In this document: positions 44,079 through 58,890 of the stretch, piece after piece
How the letters are laid out: each line of letters begins with the position of its first letter
How positions within the stretch are numbered: position 1 is the first letter of the stretch
From: Quillaja saponaria
Taxonomy: Eukaryota > Streptophyta > Magnoliopsida > Fabales > Quillajaceae
Direction of reading: 5' to 3'
Length of the DNA stretch: 64,000 nt
NCBI GenBank assembly: GCA_029379385.1
Contig: CM055608.1
Span: 18,598,350-18,662,349, forward strand
The notes under the pieces: model-generated
Databases searched by the model: none
Seen by the model: only the letters and a program-made list of their open reading frames with translations
Told to the model about the DNA's origin: nothing
Translations under genes and position numbers: made by a program

Positions 44079-47000
44079 AGTTCTGTCATGACCCAAATCT
44101 ACAATCATGACCGACGTGAGATCCAAGATTGTTATAACCCGATAGTTTAACGTACATTTTAGGATATTCGTATGTAACTAGTTATGATCAAGTGAATTTT
44201 ACGTAAAATAGAAATAAATAAATAATTAATATTTGTATATTTATAATTGGGAAATTATATTTTCACCATATCAGGGGTTGAACAACTTGAAATTTACCTA
44301 TATAATTTTTCTTATATAATTTTTATTGTTGTGTGTAACATATGTAAATAAAAGAAAAGTAAACAAGGAAATAAATGGATTATAGGAATATATGTAAATA
44401 TATATGTATACAAATAGTTTTGGGAATAAATTATTACCACAAAGTGTCAAGGTTAAAGGGCAACCATGAATTTATATTAAATTATTGTTTGCCATCATAA
44501 TTCTTCTCCACTTTAGCCACCGACCTTATCTCTTGTCCATAAATATGTCCTTGCCGTGTATAGCTTGAAAGAGCCTTAGTCCCCTATTCTTATACTCGAC
44601 AAATTAGCATACAAAACTCTTGGGTTGTATAGCCGCTTAATTCTTCCAAAGTAAGTGAATTATTTTTTCCTTTCACTAGCCGTTAGCTTATTCTTCTTAA
44701 GCTTAGAGAACTTGACTTGGTGGCAACCATGGGAGTGTTTTAAGCATTTTGTTTTCTGGTAAGCTCTTGCTGTCCATGAAGTTAGCCTTTTCTTGGTTTG
44801 TTTTGTTTTGGTTTTCTTTGTGTAAACTAAGTAGAAGGTGGTTGATGGTAGGATATTGTTTTGGAAAGGCAGCTTATGTTCAGTGTTGCTGCAGCCCAGA
44901 ACAATAATGCCTTCCTTTCTTCTCCATAAAACGGTAACAACTCCCTTCAAAGATCAATAATCAAGTGTTTGTGTGTGTGTGCTGCTGTAGGCTAAGGTTA
45001 TAGCCGTTAGTGTGTTGTGCTCTCCTTCACGTGAGCTCCTAGTTATGGGGTTGGGTGATGTGTGTGAGTGAAGCAAGTGAGGGTATAGGAAATCAAACTT
45101 TTGGGTTGTTGTTGTGTTCTAAGTTGTGAGGTTTAGCAGCTGTGTAAGGGCAGTGGGGCGGAATCAACCATTTTGGCTTTAGTTTTTAAACTTTTCTTGA
45201 CTTTATTTTAGGCTAGCGTGTGCTTAAGTTAAGTTGGGGCAGCAAATATGCTGTCATGATTGTTATGTGTTTTAAAGGGATTAAACTACTCCTAACTCAA
45301 GAATTAAAAGGTTGTCTTACGAGTGAATCTTGTTGTTAAGGTGATATTATAACAAGAGGAATAGGTGCAGAAATTTTAGAACCTTAAAACTTTAGTATAG
45401 TATGTTACTCATGATAATTTATAAGTTGTCATTTCTTAATTTAATGGAATTGTTGGGAATAAAGTGAAAATAGTACTAGTTAGGAATCATGTGAAAATAG
45501 TACTAGTTAGGAATCATGAAATGTAACTAGGTAAAGTTTGAAGTAAAGAATTAAGACTTTTAAATAATTGGAAGTAATCAATTTTATTTTAAAATGTATT
45601 AATGAGGATAATAAATATGTGTTCAAAATAAATTATTTCTTAAATGGCATGTTAAATATATAAAGGATTAACAAATCAAATAATTAAGCTTGAAGTTAAT
45701 ATTGGGAATTAAGGAGGAAGAGTTAAAATTTAAAAGTGATGAAATGAGAGTTAAGAGGTCTTGAAGGGGTGTAGGGCTAGATTTTGTGGGTTGTAAAGAT
45801 CTTGTATTTTGGGTGCTTTCAGAGCTGAATTAAATTAAGAGTTTAAAAAAAGAAGTTTATCTTATGGTTTTAAGCTATTCTCTGCAAAATTTCGTAAACC
45901 TGGTTTTAAGTATATTTGTCAGTAGAGATACTGGACTGCAGCTAGGTCTATGTAGGATTTTTAGTGAGCTTTAGTCGGTTCGGGCAATTTTGTCATAGGT
46001 TTTAGTTTGAATTAGCCTAGGACCTCTAAATAAAAGTTTTTCCTAACATACTATAGAGTAAATCTGGAGAGGTGCATGTCTTAATTCTATGTTTTGTGTA
46101 TTTTGGAGGTATTAGAAGTAATGTCTGTGATTTTTGGGTCCTTACTGTACCTGTTTTGAAGTAATTAAGATTGAGGCTTCTTAAAGGATGAATTAGGAGA
46201 AGATTTCTGAAAACTAATGTTCCTAACATCTTGAAATACTATACTGGAAAGTTTCGTAATTTAACTCCCAATTATGTGAATTCTATAAGCATCGGAATCA
46301 GGGGTTGGCAACCAGAAATTTGTGCAGTGTCATGTTTTGTTCATGTGAGGAATCAAGTGAGTTTAAGACTGATTTTAGGAAAAGTGCCTAAATAAGAAAG
46401 ATAGATAATTTCTAACGTTAATGTTTAAACTAGGTTTTGTTAAATTTGGTTAAGTATATAAAAAGAAATCAAATATATCTCCAAGATCATTTTGAAAATA
46501 ACTGAAGAAGAGTTAACTTTAAATAAATACTTGAAACTGAGTAACTCTAGACTTTCGTAACTAAAAGGTTATAACTTAAGAATTGTCCAATAATGAAACA
46601 CTTGGAAAATGCAATTGCAACTTTGGAAAGTGTGGTTGAATCAATGACGCGCATGACCCCAAGTTTGAATGACCAATAAAATCGGTTAAAGGTGAGTGGT
46701 TAATTGTTATCCTTTGGTGGCTAGATTATTATGTGTATTTTCATATGTATTTGAATAGATGCGTTATATGAAAAAATAAGCATGTGCAGTGTTTTAATGA
46801 GTTATCTGAATTATGTTTGATGATTGAAAGTGTTTGTGGTTGATAAGTAAATTTTTCTCCGAAATAATTTTTATTTCTAAAATTGAAGTCTAAGCACACC
46901 TAGGATATTTTGATTTAATATTCTGATATGAGATACTCTGATTCTGACAATTGTTTTAAAAGAATTGAGTACTCAGCCCCGGTGGGATGGATTGTGTACA

Positions 47001-50000
47001 GAGAGTTAATCTGTTGTGTGGGCACGTAAATGCCCAGTGGGGGGAGATACTATTGTACGGGACTGAGTTACTCTGTTGGCTCTTTGTTTGCTTTGTATGC
47101 TTTGATTTCCTTGATTGTTTTAAGTGGATTATACAGTGTACTAATTGAATTATGCTTGCTAAGTTTTATATTTTTCATATTTGTATGTGTAATATTAATA
47201 ATTTTGGATATATGACATGTTGATATTAATTGATTATATATTCTATAGGTGTGTTGGGTGATGCTAGTACCTTTTGGGTATGATTTTTTACTCACGGAGT
47301 CTATAGGACTCATCCTCTTTAATAGTTATTTTTTAGTAACATGATCTTGAGGATTGTTATTACTAATAATAGACTTTACCAAGTGTTTGGCGGCAAGATA
47401 ATTATTCGGAATCTCAATCTTGAAGTTAAAGGGTGAAAGTTTATAGTCACACTAAAGCTGCGGGGTGTTTGGTCTTATGTGGGGTAATAGTCTAGTAAAT
47501 TGTTATTATGGTAAGAAACGGAGCAGAGCTTCTAGATTCTGTTGTCTTCGTTATTGTGTAAAAACAACAATATGTATTGTTTATGTTTTGGGCATGTTTC
47601 ACATTACGTGAAACCTTTGCTAAATTTTTTTGTAAATATTATGTATTCAATAACAAGTCTATGTGTTTATTTTAATTAAGTAAAGATTTTCTTTGTTTTA
47701 AATATAATTGTTTCAAGAGTCATAAGTGTTTAGTAGTGGTAAAGTCAGGGTTACGAAGGTTTGGTTATCCATTCCTCCGACTAGTCATGCCTTCGTTTGG
47801 GGGTGTGACAAAGGCAGGCCAAGCTCACCATGGATCAAGCTAGCCTCAAATTATGCCCTTAAGATCCTCCCACATAACTGGATAGCTAACATGATATTAT
47901 TGAATCTCAAAAGATTAACAATCTTAAGTTGCATTGTAATACTTAGTATTACATTGTTACCACATTGACCAAGTAATAAAAGCTTTCAATTTTTAATAAC
48001 GTCAATCCAACTGTACAATCTAGATATACACAGGTAACTGACACTTTAACAGCAACTCACCAAAACCACAAATACTAAATTAGATAGATTCATTCAACAA
48101 CCACACTTTTATTCCTATAGAAAACATAAAGAAACGGGCAACCTCTAAACCAATGGAAGCATTTACCAATCAAACTCATTATCCTTCTTGCAAGTATAGG
48201 ACCTAAAGTACTTTATCTCAAATTTTACCAAAGTAAAGAATCAATCTTGAAATATTATACGATCGGAATACAAAACTAATACTCCTACAAGGTAAGACAA
48301 CCATAAAAGGATTATCCTACACAAGGTCCCACAACTACCAGAGCCAACCATGTAATAGTAATTTGGCACCGTACTAGTCTTACAAAATAAATTTCCATTT
48401 GAAAAAAAATATCGTTTTTCATTTTCTTACTCGCATCTCAAAGCATTGTGTAAATTTTTATAAGAAATCATCAAACAATAATCCTATTATATTTTTAGAA
48501 AACACTTTCATAGTTTCATAATAGCTACATTTAGTCATGCATAACAAATGTCTATCGGAATATCCAATATCAACTATTCATCTAACAAAAACTGAATTAT
48601 TCCAAGTAAATATGAGTTAATATATAACTTACTAATATACAAGTCAAAAATTCATAATTAGTAAACAACATTTGAAACACAGATTTAAAAAAAAAGAAAA
48701 AAAGAAATGAAAAGAAGCTAAGGCATGAACTTTCCATTGTACAAACAATTATGCAAAAACACAATATAGTACAACAACAACGAAAATAGTTTCAAGCAAA
48801 AGAAAGAACTTATTAAGGTTCACAATTTAACAATGTGCTAATATATATATATATACATATATATATAAATATATTTTATTATACATTAAGTTCAAACAAA
48901 TATATATCTAAAACATTTATTTAGAAAACATTTATAAAATATTACTTTTGGAAGAATCCAAGACAGAATATCAAACGAACCAGTGGGCACAAAACCCAAA
49001 GGGCAGCACTAGCCCTACTGGCTAGGCATCTAAATCCATATCAATCTTATCATATCTAAACAACTCAGATCCAAGTGCTTGGCCAAGCACGGGGCTAGCA
49101 TCACCCCTACTAGTTTGGGTCGAACCAAGGTGCACCACGGCTAACAACACCACTGTTAGCTATGGATATTCTAACAAGGTTTCTTCCAAAAACAAATTCT
49201 ATGAAAACAAATTTTATCCTTCCATCATTTCACAAAAAACAAAATCCAATCATTCTCAAATCAATATTTTTCCGCTACTCGTGGGTTAACACCTTCAAAT
49301 ATAAACACCTATTAAAAAATAATAACTTAACAATGATTTTCTCACAAAAAAGAAGACATGTAGCCTGTACCTTCACAACAAATCTTCTTTTTCAATAAAA
49401 TGTCAAAGCCCACACTACTAGTAGGCGAAAAATCCAAAAATAGTTACATGTCTAAAAGACAATACAAATTCAAAAAATAATTACATTTGTAAAAGACAAT
49501 ATCAAAATGAAATTCATATCACTCTATGTACTCAAATCATTTAATAAACCAAACTATTTGTACCAAGTGCGTGTACACAATTCATTTACCAACAATTTTT
49601 TCTCCACAAATCTTCTCATATAAAATCCTTATCAACAAATCATTTCAAATGAATTTTCTCAAAACATATAATCTTGTATTGAATTCTCAATTGTTGAATC
49701 ATGATTATTTTTATAAAGAAAATGTATGTTCCCAATAAAAGCCTTTGATGTCACTCATGCAAATCCAAAATCAATAGATAACCAATAATCATTTTCATAT
49801 CTTCATAAAAAAAAATAAAAAAAATCGTTCCAAAACAAAATCATGTATGAGTTTCTAAAATAGTGCCAGATGTTGCAGTTACCACTCACCTAGACATTTA
49901 GAATCAAACTGGTGTCAATCTAATTTCATCCGAGACACATTCAAATGATGGAGCCAATTTTGATATCTGTAAAGATTCAATCTATAAAAGGAGTACTCAA

Positions 50001-51320
50001 AGAAAATAGATTACGAACCAACTCAAGAAATTCAAAGGAAGATCAGCAAAACAACAACGAAGATCGGATATAGCTGAACTAAATTAACTTGTAAAACTAT
50101 AGAAAACTTGAACTCATCAATGGAAGGCTACTAAGAACAAAATATTTTATTGTAAATGATTTTCTTTTGAAAGTCAATCCTTCACATATCATTTAAATAT
50201 AAATGCTAAAAACTTATAAAATCACATAGGTTTTAACAATGTAAGAAAATAGGTATTTTCCTAAGTAGCTTAAAAATTGGATTAATTATTTAGTAACTTT
50301 CACCAACTTAAAATCGGTAACTCTAGAAATAATATCTTAAATAACCCAATTAATAATTCCTTTAAATAGATAAATTAATAAAATATATGCAAAGAAAACT
50401 TAAGAATTAATGATTTCCCTAACATTGCATTGTCTACCTACTAAAATATACTAAGAGAATTTTCAAGTATCTAAAGTAGTTATAAAAAATAAAAGTTAAT
50501 ACACTAAGAGAAACTCAAAGCAAGGAAAAATTACTGTTTTCAACATAATAAATGTAAATTTAAATAAATTAGGACAATCATCAAGATGGTAATGAGAATG
50601 ATAATGATTTTCTTAAAGTAATAGAAAGATATATATATATATATAAAATGTTAAGGGTTTTATGCCATAATTACTTACTCACAAATATATACAAATAGAT
50701 AATTACATAATAAAATATGATTCATGGAATATGAGTTGGATCATAGAATTACCAATTCACTTTAGCATGAAGTAGGAAGATGACAAATTAACGGGTCTTC
50801 AATTAGGGGCAGCAGCAAATGTCTCTTTGCTTGCTCACAGTGGCTAGCTATTGCATTCATGAATAGGAGTTTGGAAATGTGGAAACGGTGGAAAGCAAGG
50901 CTGGTGAGGCAAAGGAGGAGGAAAAGTGACAATGAGCCAAAATGTTGTCTCAACTAAAGGAAAGGTAAAAACAAAAGATGGTACTTGTCAAATTTTGATT
51001 GGTGTAAGAATGAAAGATATTTCTAGCAATTATAAAGATTTACAAAAGAGGCTCATTACTTTAGACTTATTTTAAAAAACATAAATGAAGTAAATATTTT
51101 TATTTCAAGACCTTAAAGCAATTAAAATTTGTATATGTGAAAATAATTATTTTGACAATAATAACAACATAGGTACTTAATAAAATAATTTTATTTACCA
51201 TAAAATTAGCTAAATAAATTTTAAGAGCTCACTTAAATTAATCAAGTAGGTTTGTTATTTCACCATAAGACTTGAACCCAATATTTATTCACAAGTAAAA
51301 TTATGGGTCATCACAAGTTA
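44079..51320 (-). mobile_element. Solo LTR 'E' inside the 5' LTR of F
   Basis: In plus view TGTCATGACCC (44084) ... GGGTCATCACA (51315), flanked by AGTTC and AGTTA (one mismatch). On the minus strand this reads TGTGATGACCC...GGGTCATGACA, a gypsy-type LTR pattern. Its own length is about 3.55 kb once LTR D is removed. No coding capacity seen. Confidence 0.75.
44130..47810 (+). repeat. LTR 'D' of the long-LTR family, nested in E
   Basis: TGTTATAACCCGATAGTTTA...GGGTGTGACA, 3.68 kb, related to LTR C along its length. Flanking 5-mers AAGAT and AAGGC match only partly. The central block lies at about 47258-47300. Confidence 0.8.
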
Positions 51321-52493
51321 TAACTTATAATAACTTAGTTTATGTGTTTAGAAGGTTTTGTGCTTAAAGGAGTCCTATTGGAAGTCAAATTCGACCTCAA
51401 AACACTTAAAAATTGCAAAATAGTATGTGCTGCCAGGATCAGGCTGGGTTCTAGGTGCCAGAAAGTTAGTACCATGGCACTAGGTCCAGCGCTGAGGTGT
51501 CCCACGTGATGCATCCTTTTGAAAACCAATGTCAGTGTGCCAAAAAAGCATGGCTATGGTGCCAACCTGATTCTTAGTCAAATTGAACTCAATTTGAGTG
51601 TTTTAAAGCTTATTTACAGAGAACAAGCTTGGGGATTCAAAGCACACAAGTTTAGCTAAGAAAGTCTGGAGTTTTGAGCCATTAAGAGGGTAAGGAGTAA
51701 GAGGAGTTTAGGATAATTAAAGATTAAAGCCTGACAACCATTGATTTTCTCATTCTACTCTTTCTTTCACTTGTGTTTATTTGATGTTTTCTTTATATGT
51801 ATCCATGTTGACACTAAGTAGCATGGAGTAGTTACTTCTCTAGGATTACAATGGAACTCAACAAGTAGCTTGGTTTTATGTAATTATTTGTTGCTTACAG
51901 TTTGTTAAATGAATTATTTATCTTATTTTATGCTTCTAATTGATTAGCTACCAATTAGATTGATTTGGTAACCTAGAGGAATCTTAATGAAGGAAATCTA
52001 GGTTGAGCCTTGAATAAGATAGCACTTGTTTGAATTCAGTCAAATGCTTATTTGAATTTGATTTGTATGTAGGATAGAAATAATCCTCCATACCTTATGT
52101 AGCCCTTGCTAGGTTTATTCTTAATAGGTCTAGCTTTATTTAATTCTCATAGAAATATAGTCAATTGGTTAAGTTATATATATTGTAAGATATACGAAAC
52201 ATACTTATAACTGAATAAGAACCCTAGGTTAGTAATTTGGTATCATAACTAAGCATATTAAGATAATAATAATCCAAGCGAATGTTGAGGGAAGTTGTAA
52301 TTCTAAGTTTTCTCCATTACACTCTTGCGTACTTGCTTTAGTTTAGTTTAGTTATAAATCTCTTAAAGTTCATTTGTTTGGATAAAATTAGGATTGGAAA
52401 AATTTTGTACTTAGCAATTGTTAGATATAATTTCTCGTGGGTTTGACACTTTACTTACACTTTATTACTTGTTCACAATACATGCACTTGCAT

Positions 52494-52512
52494 TGGCGTT
52501 GTTGCCGAGGAA
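52494..52512 (+). other. Primer binding site of element F
   Basis: TGGCGTTGTTGCCGAGGAA immediately follows the LTR; differs by a few transitions from the Athila/Tat primer site. Confidence 0.8.
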
Positions 52513-52713
52513 TTAGTCTAATATTTGCTAATATTAATACCAGTCGATTCTAGTTTTAATTCAAACTTTCTTTTTTGTTTACTTTTCAAGTACTCTTGAT
52601 TGTGCATGTGACAAACTCGAAGCTTAGAGCTCGTTGCTTTTGATCCAGAGATCTATAGGACATATTGAAAACTTAGAAAAGAAAAGTCACAAGCTTCGAG
52701 TCAAGTGCCAACT

Positions 52714-54304
52714 ATGGCTGCAAATCAAGAATCTAAGCACTTGAGGGATTATGCAGTCCTTCTTGTGCAAGACCTCCATTCGAATATCCTAAGGCCGCCT
52801 ATCTAAGCCAACAATTTTGAACTCAAGGCTGGCCAAATCCATATGATTCAACAAATGAATCAATTTGCTAGATTATCAAATGATGATCCAAACTCCTACC
52901 TACTAAGCTTTCTAGAGATTTGAGACACTTTCAAGATTAACAGAGTTTCAAATGATGCACTATGGTTGCGACTCTTTCCTTCGAGATAAGGTAAAGAGTT
53001 GGCTACTAGCACTCCTATCTAACTCAATTACAATGTGGGAAGGCTTGGCCCGAAAATTCTTAACTAAGTTCTTCCCATCGGCCAAGAAGGCAAAATTGCA
53101 GAATGATATCACTTCATTCATGCAATTAGAGTTAGAGTCCTTATAGGATGCTTGGGAAAGATTCAAGGAGTTGCTTAGAAGATGTCCCCATCATGGTATA
53201 CCAACATGGCTACAAGCCCATATGTTCTATAATTGGTTGGTACACCAAACAACGACCAAAATTGATAGGGCAGCCGGGGGAGAATTCATAAAGAAGTCCA
53301 TTGATGAATCTTTCAAATTATTGGAGGAGATGGCCTCTAACAAATATCAATGGCCTTCTAAAAGGTTGGCAACTCGAAGAGTAGCTAGAATTCATGAGTT
53401 GGATGTCATTAATGCATTAACTACACAAGTGGCTGTCCTATCTAAGAAGATCGACATTCTTGCAATGCAACCAAACAAAAGCCAAGTCATGGCTTGTGAG
53501 ATTTATGGGTTAGCCATGCAAGCAACTTGTGCCCAAATAATCTTGAATCTTGGGCAATTACAATAGGTAACAAAACAACAACCCTTACTCCAACAACTAT
53601 AATCCGGGGTGGAGAAACCACCCAAATTTTTCTTGGAGCAATCAAGGGCAATCTTATGAAGCAAAACCCACTTATCCACTGGGTTTTCAAGCACAACAAA
53701 GAGTGGCTGCCCTTGAAAAGAAGCCAAACATTAAAGACATGTTCATGCAATACATGTCTACCATGGATTCCATTATACAAAGTTAAGTGGCATCATTAAA
53801 GACCCTTGAAACTCAAAATAGGCCAGTTGGCGAATGCTTTCACAAGTCATCCTCAAGGTGTTGTACCTAGTGATACTGAGTCAAACCCAAGAGGGAGAGG
53901 TCTAAACTTGGAGCATTGCAAGGCTATCACTTTAAGAAGTGGTAAAGAGCTGGAAAGTACCTCATAAGCAAGCTAAAAATCCTTCCAACCAAGTTGAGGA
54001 GGAAATTGTGAATGAAAAGAAAGAGGACTAAACACCAAAAGAGAAGACTCATTCATATCCACCTTTACCTTTTCCTCAACGCTTCCAAAAGCCAAAACTT
54101 GACATATTGTTCAAGAAATTTCTGGACATATTCAAGAAGCTTCACATCAACATTCTATTTATTGAAGCTCTTGAACAAATGCCTACTTATGTCAAGTTCA
54201 CGAAGGACATCCTGTCTAAGAAGCGAAGGATAGAGGATAATGAGATGGTTGCCTTGACCGAAGAGTATAATGCCATTTTCAAAAGAAACTACCACCAAAG
54301 CTTA
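52714..54304 (+). pseudogene. Gag of element F
   Basis: Starts MAANQESKHLRDYAV at 52714, then IQQMNQFARLSNDDPNSYLL and DALWLRLFPS, a frameshift, then SLRDKVKSWLLALLSNSITM and WEGLARKFLTKFFPSAKKAK. Frame 53171-53566 gives CPHHGIPTWLQAHMFYN, IDRAAGGEFIKKSIDESFKL and LLEEMASNKYQWPSKR. This is the capsid-type gag of plant Athila/Tat gypsy elements. A decayed zinc knuckle (ACEIYG...ATCAQ) is near 53490. The C-terminal part with PPLPFPQRFQKPK continues to 54304, where LTR G is inserted. Several stops and shifts. Confidence 0.85.
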
Positions 54305-57300
54305 TGCCATATCCCTCACGGAGGGCTGGACGATTATCAAACCTTTGTGAACTTGAATTCAAAACAAAGTAACAAACACGACTCTTGACCTAACTAAAGA
54401 TTAAAAGTAACTATTATGAAACATAAGTTAACTATAAAAATTTGTTTACCAAAACAAATAACAATTTACTAAAAATTTCAGCAAAGGTTTCTTGTAATAC
54501 GGAACATGCCTTAAAATACAAACAAGTATGTTCTTGTTTTCACATAATAACTCAAAGACAACAAGGAGCTCCAATCCGTCCACATCATGAACAAGACAAA
54601 TAACTAGACTATTACATTATACAAAATGAGATATCCCACAATTCTAGTATGACTACAAACTTTAATCCTTGACTTTAAGTCTGAGATCCTGAAAAATACC
54701 TTGCCTGTACTCTGTTGACAAGTCACAAGCTCGGCGACGCCATATACTGAACTCCTGTTACTAAAACAAAAAATCCACAAGAAAGGGATGCTATGAAATT
54801 CGTGAGTGGAAAATCATACCAAAAAGGTACTAGTATCACTCAAAGCACATATATCATCTTTTAATTTCCAGTAAAAATTTTCATTTTTTAATTCAATATT
54901 ATAAGCATGTATGTGAAATTCTTATAAAGACACGATTTACATGTTTTTATCACATATATAACTCAATTCAAATATTTGAAGTTCATAATCTCAAACAAAG
55001 CAATCAAAACATACAAAGCAAGCAAAAGGCCAACTGAGTAACTTAGCCCCGCATACCACCTCCCACCGAACAGTTTTGTACCCTCACACCAAATTGAATC
55101 AGAAACAAAATCTTTGAATCCTTTCTTCAAATCCATCCACGGAGGCTGAGCACTCAATTCTTTTAAAACACTTATCATAATCAGAAAATCTCAAAAAGTC
55201 CTAGGTGCACATGGATTTCATTTTCAGAAATAAATCATTTCCCTTATCAATTACAAACAATTTCAAATATCAAACACAATTCACTTAACTCAATTCCAAC
55301 AATACAATCTTATTCACCTCTATATAACATATATATATATATACATACACATATATCAAATAATCAAATACACTAATCTAGCAACCAAAGGGTAACAATT
55401 AATCACTCTCTTTTAACTGATTTCATTCATCACTTACACTTGCAATCACACATCTCATCAGGTCCATATGAAATTGAAATTCATATTTCCAAATAATACT
55501 TAGTTTATAAACATTATTGTTATAATCTTTTAATTACTAAGCTTATGTATCAACTTATATAGGTTTCTCTATGAAGAGACATTTTAGATGTCTTGACAAT
55601 GTATAAGGTAGAAAGAAACTATTAAAAAAGATAGAAAACACTAGTGAGTTAGAAATGTCGAAACAGTCCAAGCTTGGGTTTGGACCAGTGTTCACTCTAA
55701 CAGTCATATATTCCTTTAAGAAATTCCAAATCCCAATTTGTAAAATTTTATTAAATACTAGACACATGTAGATCTATAATGGTATAACATTTGTAATTTT
55801 TAGATTTATATATCAATACAGCTTAGTCTTTGAATTTGCATCAAATTATGCAAAACGCAAAATTTTGGCAGCTTTGACCTTACATTAGTTAATTGAACAT
55901 AACTTCCTTTAGGAAAAAGGAAATCCAATTCCGTTTATTGGAGTCATTAGAAGGCAAGTATATCTTTCTATATTGGTATCATATGTATTATTTGGATGTG
56001 TATATTAATATAGTTAATTATTTAAAGTTTACTCTTTTTTGGCATTTTCACAACCTCCTTGGATATATGTTTATTTTCACTTACATACTTAACCAAATTT
56101 AATAAAACCAAGTCAAAACATTATCTTTTAGAAGTTAGCTATCAAAACATTATCTTCAAGAAGTTAGCTATCTTTCTTATTTAGAAATTTTTCGTAAAAT
56201 TGGTCTTGAACTCACTCGATTCTTCACATAAACAAACACAGGGCACTCGTAAATTTCCTGGTTGCCAACCTCTGATTCCGATACTTATAGAATTCTCATA
56301 ATTAGGAATTAAATTATGAAACTTTTCATTATAGTATTTCAAGATGTTAGGAACAACTTTTATTAAGAGGTCCTAATCTATTTTGAACTATAACCCCTGA
56401 TGAAGTCTCCTGGACTGATTGAAGCTCACTAAAAATCCTACATGGACCTAGCCACAGTCTAATAGCTCTAATGATAAATACATTTAGAATCAAGTTATGA
56501 AATTTTCCAGACATCATGTCAAGACCCTAAGTTACACTTTCTATTTAAAACTCTTAAATTAATTAAGTCTTGTAAACACTTGAAATATTGAATTTCTCTA
56601 ACTTATAAAATATGCCTGCATCCCTTCAAAACCTACCTAACCCCCATCTACAACATTTCACATAGAAATAAACATCCTTTGTACATACTCACTCAATTTC
56701 ATAAAATTCTTAAATGTATACACTTGTATATCTACATATGCACTAAGAAATCTTATATAACTTATTAATTCAACTTTACCTATACTTAAAGTATTAAATT
56801 TAACATATGCCTAGTTAATTTTCATGTTTCCCATTTCAACAACTATGTACAATTTCCTTATGTATTCATTATTATTAGACTTTGATTTATAATTTAAACT
56901 CTCCTAAACTTCTCATATTCTAACCTTTAATACATAACAACATAAGGTTTAACATTAGGAAATTTTAATTAACTTACCTAAACTAAAATATTAATACAAT
57001 TAAATTGGTTCAAGGTCCATGGCAAGAAAGGAGTGCTACCTATAGTTCCCTTGCAGCTAGTCACTACCATCACTAAACCCTCTTGTTATTCAGCCCTCAT
57101 GACCGATCCAAAAAGAAAGAAAAGTTGCTTAAATTGCTGCCACAACTTTAATTTACATCTACTAATGGTACTTGTTTTTATAGCTAAAAAAAGAAAAGTA
57201 AGAGCTGCCAAACTTGCTCTTTCCTTATGTCCATCCATGACTCGAATTTGGTCACTAAAGTGGCAGCAAAATGAAGTGTTAGCCAAGCTGAAATAGAGTA

Positions 57301-57936
57301 TGACTCCATGTTTCAGTAGCTGCCTAAGTTTTATTCTCTCACACACACATATAGAGCTTTGAAGCTCACGGTTTGGGGGACTACTAAACATGACTAGTTC
57401 TTAGTGGCTTCCTTACCTAATTTCACTTACAAAGAGCTGAAAAATCAGAACATAATTAACCACCTTAACCCTTACCTATTGTTGCAAAACAAAACTTATA
57501 CCAAGCTTCTTCATGCTCATGGCTCACACCAAGAAATCCAAGAATATAGCTAGAAGCAAGTTATTGGTTTTGTTGCTCCAACCTACCATGGCTGCTGCCC
57601 AAGCCTCTAAAGTATGCCTATAAACTCTCCACCAACTAAGACTCAAAACTCATTTGAGCTTGTATGAAGGTAAAGGAGGAAGAAAAAAATTTCAGCTTAC
57701 AAGAAGCTAAAATTCTCTTAGCTACCAAGAACTCTCACACGGGTAGAATGAAAAGCAAGAAATAAAAACAGAGCATCAAAACCATATACAAGAAGGATAA
57801 ATAGAAAGCAAAGGCTATCAGTAATAAAAATTTAGAAAGTTAGTAAAGGAAAAGGACAAAATGGAAAGAAAATAAGGTTAAAATTCATTCTATAAATTAG
57901 TGGTGAAGAATTTTTCTTAAGTTTATACATATATTT

Positions 57937-57975
<39 letters not shown>

Positions 57976-58219
57976 ATATTTGTGTTCTTGTTTACTCTTT
58001 TTTTATTTACACATGTTACACACATCACTTTACATAAGTTTATTTTAAAATTTTTAAATCAATTAATGATGTGGTAAAAATTAATTTCCTTCTGATATAT
58101 ATTATTATTTATTTATTTATTTTAAATTCTAATTTGTGTAAAATTTTATTCATCTAATCACACAAGTTAGACATGAACATTCTAAAATGAACATTAAACT
58201 ATCAAGTTACTATAGCTTA
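54300..58219 (-). mobile_element. Solo LTR 'G' of the long-LTR family inside F
   Basis: 54305-58214, 3.91 kb, minus strand: TGCCATATCCC at the left (decayed TGTCACACCCC) and AGTTACTATA at the right (decayed GGTTATAACA). An exact TSD GCTTA lies at 54300-54304 and 58215-58219, and the gag-protease frame of F resumes after it. An AC/AT microsatellite is at 57937-57975 and the central block at about 54803-54840. Confidence 0.9.
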
Positions 58220-58890
58220 AAGATTTGGGTAGTTTCTATATTACTATTTCTATTGGCACTTCATTTTGTGGGAAAGCTTTATGTGATTTGGGAGCAAGCA
58301 TCAACTTGATGCCTTACTCCATATTTCATAAGCTTGGTCTTAAAAAAGGGAAAATTAAGTCCACTAAGGTGATCTTATAACTTGCGGATGGGTCTCAAAC
58401 TTATCCAAGAGGCATAATTGAAGATGTTCTAGTTAAGGTGGATAAGCTTATATTTTCAGCTGACTTCCTCATCCTTGACATGGAGGAAGGCAAGGAAATT
58501 CCTATAGTATTGGGGAGACAATACCTAACAATTGGTAGAACTCACATAGATGAGAGTTCAAGATCAAGAAGTGAAGTTCCATGTCTTTAAGGCTATGAAC
58601 CTTCCTTTTGAATTTAGGGAGTGCTATGCCATTGAAGTGGTGCATGAAGCCATAAAAGAAAGAAATCAAAAGTTGAGTATTCCTATTGATAAATCCTTGA
58701 TACTAAAGCACCCTTCAATTTCTAAGAAACTACCATTAAAGACGGAAAGTGCAATCAAGAGGGAAGTCATTAAGTGGTGGGAACAAAATTTGAGAGGCCA
58801 AAGCTATCAAAGGACAAGCTTGATGGCATGAATGAGTTGGCCAAGGGAAGCTAAAGGAGGAAACACAAGAGGAACCAAAAGAGGTTCAAG
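58215..58890 (+). pseudogene. Protease of element F joined to a pol C-terminal scrap
   Basis: The frame KDLGSFYITISIGTSFCGKA is followed by LCDLGASINLMPYSIFHKLG, the retropepsin active-site region in its plant gypsy form (DLGAS). Then come a stop, LADGSQTYPRGIIEDVLVKV and LILDMEEGKEIPIVLGRQYL with the closing flap and helix motif. From about 58600 the frame is no longer protease. LLLRQPKF near 58985 resembles the LGRQPR motif seen after the integrase in this group, so the whole RT-RNase H-integrase segment seems deleted. Confidence 0.8.

Larger units (their letters stand above)
43906..52492 (+). repeat. 5' LTR of element F, split by solo LTR E
   Basis: The LTR pieces are 43906-44083 and 51316-52492; they match 60412-60595 and 60596-61742 of the 3' LTR. 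The insert is flanked by AGTTC / AGTTA. Confidence 0.85.
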
